DNA of 64,000 bases from Liolophura sinensis (lineage: Eukaryota; Mollusca; Polyplacophora; Chitonida; Chitonidae), in assembly GCF_032854445.1 (NCBI RefSeq), contig NC_088295.1:4220501-4284500 (forward strand), given 5' to 3'. Of this stretch, positions 58,975 to 64,000 are shown piece after piece. The notes beneath the pieces are model-generated. The model was not told the DNA's origin and did not search any database. It worked only from the letters and a program-made list of their open reading frames with translations. Both the position numbers and the translations under genes were made by a program. Within the stretch, counting starts at the first letter, position 1, and the number at the start of each line of letters is the position of its first letter.

Positions 58975-60462
58975 ATCACGGATATCATAAATAGTCTGAA
59001 TCCGAATATATGATGTAGTCAGACGTAAGCTTTATTTGTCATGAATATCATATGTGGTAGTCACGGATATCATACGCAGTCTTTATTTGTCACAGATATC
59101 ATATGTAATCATACGTTGTCGTTATTGGTCACGGATATCATATGTGGTTGTCACGGATATCATACGTCTTCTTTATTTGTCACAGATATCATATGTAATC
59201 ATACATATTGTTTTCACGGATATCATATGTGGTTGTCATGAATATCACGCGTAGTCTATAGTCTTTATTTGTCATGGATATCATGTGTACTTATCTCGGC
59301 TGTCATATGTAGTCCTTATTTGTCACAGGTATCATATGGACTTATCTCACATATCATATGTAGCCTTTATTTGTCACAGGTATCATATGGACTTATCTCA
59401 CATATCATATGTAGCCCTTATTTGTCACAGGTATCATATGAACTTTTCTCACATATCATATGTAGTCTTTATTTGTCACGGATATCATATGGACTTATCT
59501 CAGATATCATATGTAGTCCTTATTTGTCACGGATATCATATGGACTTATCTCAGATATCATATGTAGTCTTTATTTGTCACAGATATCATATGGACTTAT
59601 CTCAGATATCATATGTAGCCCTTATTTGTCACAGGTATCATATGGACTTATCTCACATATCATATGTAGCCCTTATTTGTCACAGGTATCATATGAACTT
59701 TTCTCAGATATCATATGTAGTCTTTATTTGTCACAGGTATCATATGGACTTATCTCAGATATCATATGTAGTCTTTATTTGTCATAGGTATCATATGGAC
59801 TTATCTCACATATCATATGTAGCCCTTATTTGTCACAGGTATCATATGAACTTATCTCACATAGCATATGTAGTCCTTATTTGTCACAGGTATCATATGG
59901 ACTTATCTCAGATATCATATGTAGTCTTTATTTGTCACAGGTATCATATGGACTTATCTCAGATATCATATGTAGTCCTTATTTGTCACAGGTATCATAT
60001 AAACTTTTCTCAGATATCATATGTAGTCTTTATTTGTCACAGGTATCATATGGACTTATCTCGCATATCATATGTAGCCCTTATTTGTCACAGGTATCAT
60101 ATGGACTTATCTCAGATATCATATGTAGTCTTTATTTGCCATGGATATCATATGGACTTATCTCAGATATCATATGTAGTCTTTATTTGTCACAGATATC
60201 ATATGGACTTATCTCAGATATCATATGTAGCCCTTATTTGTCACAGGTATCATATGGACTTATCTCACATATCATATGTAGTCCTTATTTGTCACAGGTA
60301 TCATATGAACTTTTCTCAGATATCATATGTAGTCCTTATTTGTCACAGGTATCATATGGACTTATCTCACATATCATATGTAGTCCTTATTTGTCACAGG
60401 TATCATATGGACTTATCTCAGATATCATATGTAGTCTTTATTTGCCATGGATATCATATGTA
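58975..60462. repeat. 51-bp minisatellite, itself an ancient dimer
   Basis: From about 59290 the period is 51 bp: 'tatcatatgtagtctttatt', 'tgtcacagg', 'tatcatatggacttatctca' and 'ga'. Both halves begin 'tatcatatg', and irregular half-units make up 58975-59290, so the unit grew by dimerisation. 51 is a multiple of 3, giving a 398-codon frame with a 17-residue period. Differences between units are nearly all amino-acid changing (Asp/Asn, Leu/Phe, Gln/His, Val/Ala), so it is not under protein selection. Confidence 0.96.
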
Positions 60463-60592
60463 CAGTCTTTCAAGAATTTAACAATTCATTCCAGTTTTAC
60501 GAAACTTTGCACGAGAAACAATTTCAGCATATTAAATGTACTCACGCAGTTAAACTCTCTCCTAACGAAAGAATACATACTCCACACTTAAA

Positions 60593-60713
60593 TTAGGCAT
60601 TAACGTTTATAAACACGGCGAAATGCTGTTTCTCCCCGTGTGAATGGAACTCCAGCACGCGCTGCTGTAGGCGGTCCCGAAGTGAGTAGAACAGGTCGTG
60701 CTTTGCGAGAAGA
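60593..60713 (-). other. Candidate terminal coding exon on the minus strand, product unknown
   Basis: Acceptor 'aatacaacctgcag' reading minus, then one base and 39 codons to TAA at 60593-60595. The translation includes LLAKHDLFYSLRDRLQQRVL and ends FAVFINVNA. It is charged and helix-like, which looks more protein-like than most frames here. No family could be named and no upstream exon found before 64000. Confidence 0.25.
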
Positions 60714-62439
60714 CTGCAGGTTGTATTCATACCCAGGTTAAACCCACTGTTCATTACTGTGGATTACGTCATTTATACTCAGGAAGATTTCTCTTAGAAA
60801 GTTTATTTCAGTTTATTGACCCCAGATCTAAATACTGAAGAAGCCGGAACTCTCTTTGTTTCTCCTAGTCGTTTGGCGTCATCGACAGTAGCCTAATGCT
60901 CACGTAAAATGTGTCAAACGCACAAACGTCACCCTGTAAGTCGGCGCACTCTGTTTGTTAGAAAAACACTCGTCGCTGGCGACTTGACCATTTTCTGACG
61001 GTTATCTCTATTTTAACAGTCCGCTGAGCGAGTGCGTTTCTGCCCAGCACAACCCGCCCCCGGAGCGGACCTGCAGCTATCTCATTACATCGCACGTAAG
61101 GAAGTAACAGGTTAAGAATGTTTGTTTCTATAGCCTATATACGCAGGTCGAATTCCACTTGACTCTTTTTTCATGTGTGGTCTTGATGAATGGAGGCTAT
61201 GGAGATACAAATTATACACTAACTCTATTATTACTTCTTCCACTCGATTCTGCTCAAATGCACCTTCCCAACTTGCTTTCCGCTAAGTTCGATTACCAGT
61301 TTAACAAATCTAAGCGTGGAATTCTTGTAATGATGTTATATTTAGATCATATATCCCCTCCACAGTGTAGCGGAATTATATGAGTAAAACCAAGGTCAGT
61401 TTGAGCCTAGTGTGAATGAGAAGTAATTGGTTATACATCTCATGACATGTACTCAAGGGGAAGGGGGACGATAGTGTACATGGGGAACACGGAGATCTCC
61501 TGACAGCATCACCAGGTTGCTCTGTCAACTGGCATGCTGTTAGGTGGACGTTCAAATTAGAACACAGTGGACAAAGCAGTGAAAAATATAGAATATTGTT
61601 TGACAGATGTTAAATCAGAAAAGTCCTATCAATGACATTTATGTTCAAGTAAAACACTTTTCCTGACGTCTCACGCAAGTTTAATGAAAAAAACCTTGCG
61701 GCTTCAAATCAGTAGACAATTTAGATACCTGGGGAAGGGCGGTGGATTCCTCCATGTAGGTATTCTGGTTTCCTCCATACATATGCCTCACCGATGTCAT
61801 GTGTAAGAAAAAATATATACGACTATACAATATTAAACATCAACTAAAGAGGCTATTCTGTAGATTTTTTGATAAAAAGTCATATATGCTAATCAAATAA
61901 AATTTTCTGTATTTTCCAAGAACAGCTAAAATTCTTGCCTTTCAGGAACTCGTAAGACTCGTACCACTTCTACGTCTAGTGGTCAAATTATTCCAATGTT
62001 AGAAAAACCTATGATGCGATCCGCTTAAAAAAGATAATATTTTGTGACAGCTCATTCTAAAATGATATATAGCAAAAATTATGAAAAAAAAATGAAAAAA
62101 AAAACCTTTCCACGTACATGTAGTTGTACAACATTAAGATACGAAACCTTTGCGAAAGTTCTTTACGGACATTAAAATCAGAAGGCTTTCTGTGGACTTA
62201 AAAGAATGTAGAAATCGGCATCACTGTTCGAAATATACATAAACATTAACTTCACAACTGTACCCCTTTAGGTTAGCAGGACATTAAAACTAGTATTATT
62301 ACGATGACTTTGTGCACATTTACCTAGTGTAAAACCTGAGGTCCGGCCTTTTTATCTCCGGACTAGGACTCCCGGAGCCCCGAATTTAAAAGTCAAAAAA
62401 GTAAATTTTCCCTTTGATTTATCACTGATTTCAATATGT
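60714..62439. other. Unique DNA with one diverged SINE tail
   Basis: A CpG-rich segment with a GC box ('acccgcccccgg') lies at 61020-61090 and could be a promoter. A degenerate SINE 3' part is visible at about 61728-61856 ('ggtttcctccatacatatgc', 'caatattaaacatcaac'). No coding sequence is supported. Confidence 0.45.
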
Positions 62440-63045
62440 CACTTGTAAGCTGTCATGGCAGTTTATTGCGGATATCATCGGTTAGGGACATCACTGATTA
62501 AGAACACCATTGTTACGTACCTCATTGTTTATGGTTATGGACACCATTTGGTGAGTACATATCTGGTTACGAATACCATTGGTTACGGATTATATTGGTT
62601 ACGGACGCCATTGGTTACGGGCAATATTACTTACCACCATCATTGGTTATGGACAGCATTGGTTAGGAACATCAATGGTTACGGACACCATTGGTTACGG
62701 ATGCCATTGGTGAAGGACATCATTGATTACTAACATCACTGGTTACGAATGTCGTTGGTTACGAACACCATTGGTTACGAACACCATTGGTTAGGGACAG
62801 CATTGTTTATCGACATCGTTAGTGAAGTAGATCATTGGATGTGGATGTCACGGATCATGCCACTGACATTATAGTTAAGAACACCATTGATTAAGAACAT
62901 GATTGCTGATGGACATCAGTGTTTATGGACATCATTGGGTTCGGACATCATTTGTCACGGATATAATTGATTACGGGCATTTTTCGTCACGGACATAATT
63001 GGTAATGTAACACACATCCATGGATACGGACAACACTGATTACTG
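62440..63045. repeat. Degenerate short-period repeat
   Basis: About 30 loose copies of 'attggttacggacacc' and variants ('catcattg', 'aacaccattg'), period about 17-18 bp and imperfect. Confidence 0.8.
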
Positions 63046-64000
63046 GGTTTCCCCAGCGAAATGACGCCTTATGTGTCAAACTGAACCAGGCAGCTCCGAC
63101 GTTGGTTTTCAATCAGTCCTAGTGAGATTAGCGACATACGGGAAGATGTGCTATTTATATGTACTGTTCTATGTTTATTATATTATTGTTCTTGCTATTG
63201 GTCAACATTGGCATATCTGTACAGTAAAGAAGATTCAGATTTTGTATGAATATAACGGTCTGGCTGTTTCAGGACTGAACTCTGTTAGTTAGCAGCGGTC
63301 GTTTCATCAGCTTATAAACCTTACCAACGTTGGGGTAAGTAGAATATTCATTTGCCATATAACCAAAATGCAGGTCCTGGGTAAAGAATGGGCGTACATG
63401 TAGCCGGACGACTTACACGCTAAGGTAATAGTGTAAGCCTGCTCGTGTCAACAGAAAAACATACAACATAAGATTGAATGGCCTGTTTATTGGCGATCGG
63501 TCAGTTATCGTGCTGAGCGCATGCCTAGACATGGATGTAACGTTCTTCCTGTGCTGTTAACTAAATATCAGCTGGATTTAATATTGGATATGTATGTTTA
63601 CGTCTCTATCCCGTCTGTGTTGCCCACGCCAATTTATGCTTTAGTCGCAATATATTGTAGGCTGTACTTTAGCTCCATGGCAAGTGCCCAGACCGGCGGG
63701 TTCGCAGATCGGCCACTCTGTGTCCAAGCCTCTACTGGGATAAGCTTGGATATGGCGCTTACGTATTTACCTGTAATACACCAACTGTAGTAAAGTCGTC
63801 TCCATTGTGTACGAAAAGAAAGGCTGTGACCGAGACAAACTGGTTATTTTTAATATGTAAATAGGGAATGCTCGTCATCTAGAGTTGTCAGTTAACCCCA
63901 TTCGACACGTCTGCCGGGTGGAAACGGGGATTTGGCACGTGTATAACACGGTCACGTGGCCGCGGGGCGCCGGCTGACAAGAGTTTGGCACCAGAGCCGA
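63046..64000. other. Unique DNA; last 150 bp CpG-rich
   Basis: No recognised gene. The end (63900-64000) is CpG-rich and contains two CACGTG E-boxes ('ggcacgtgta' and 'gtcacgtggc'), so it may border a promoter beyond the right edge. Confidence 0.4.

Noticed and set aside
59285-60481. 398-codon open frame with 17-residue repeats
   Set aside because: By-product of the 51-bp array. Unit differences are almost all amino-acid changing.

Overview
The window looks like metazoan nuclear DNA, most likely from a mollusc or another lophotrochozoan. Genes are sparse and interrupted by introns. At least ten copies or fragments of a tRNA-derived SINE are present (tail motif 'ttcttgagtacggcgt' followed by 'aaat' repeats). 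More than fifteen unrelated minisatellite arrays occupy roughly 18 kb, a bit over a quarter of the sequence. The taxon is inferred from SINE style and gene content, not proven.

Two protein genes can be named. On the minus strand, the 5' end of BTAF1 (Mot1/TAF172, the SNF2-family ATPase that removes TBP from DNA) is present as two short coding exons: exon 1 at 7304-7314 and exon 2 at 4918-5041. The rest of the gene lies off the left edge. Its second intron carries a 4.8-kb array of a 71-bp satellite. On the plus strand, 10.4 kb away and divergent, lies a noggin-like BMP antagonist at 17747-18623. Its reading frame stops at 18559, but the missing C-terminal cystine-knot segment (Cys 6 to 9) is intact a few bases further on in another frame. 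One extra base in a run of five A explains the break. Possible untranslated 5' exons of this gene end at 15742, with a consensus splice donor.

Layout: 1-4799 satellite in BTAF1; 4918-7830 BTAF1 exons, first intron and promoter; 8.9-15.2 kb minisatellites of 55, 42/84, 62, 22 and 45 bp and a 'tctagcgtc' array; 15.4-18.6 kb noggin-like locus; 19.0-19.5 kb 25-bp array; 20.4-32.1 kb mostly single-copy DNA with SINEs, a possible inverted-repeat transposon and a 75-bp array; 33.3-39.1 kb a 30-bp array and a dispersed repeat family amplified locally as 81-bp units; 39.8-43.1 kb mostly unique; 43.2-44.1 kb 88-bp array; 46.4 kb a second SINE family; 46.9-48.2 kb 69-bp array; 49.7-51.3 kb 43-bp array with a 387-bp higher-order repeat; 54.2-54.6 kb one SINE inserted in another; 54.8-57.2 kb 38-bp array; 58.5-60.5 kb 23-bp and 51-bp arrays; 62.4-63.0 kb degenerate array; then unique DNA to the end.

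Most long open frames are by-products of these arrays. No bacterial-type operon, CRISPR array, stand-alone tRNA or rRNA gene was found. Besides BTAF1 and the noggin-like gene, only weak unidentified exon candidates can be offered.
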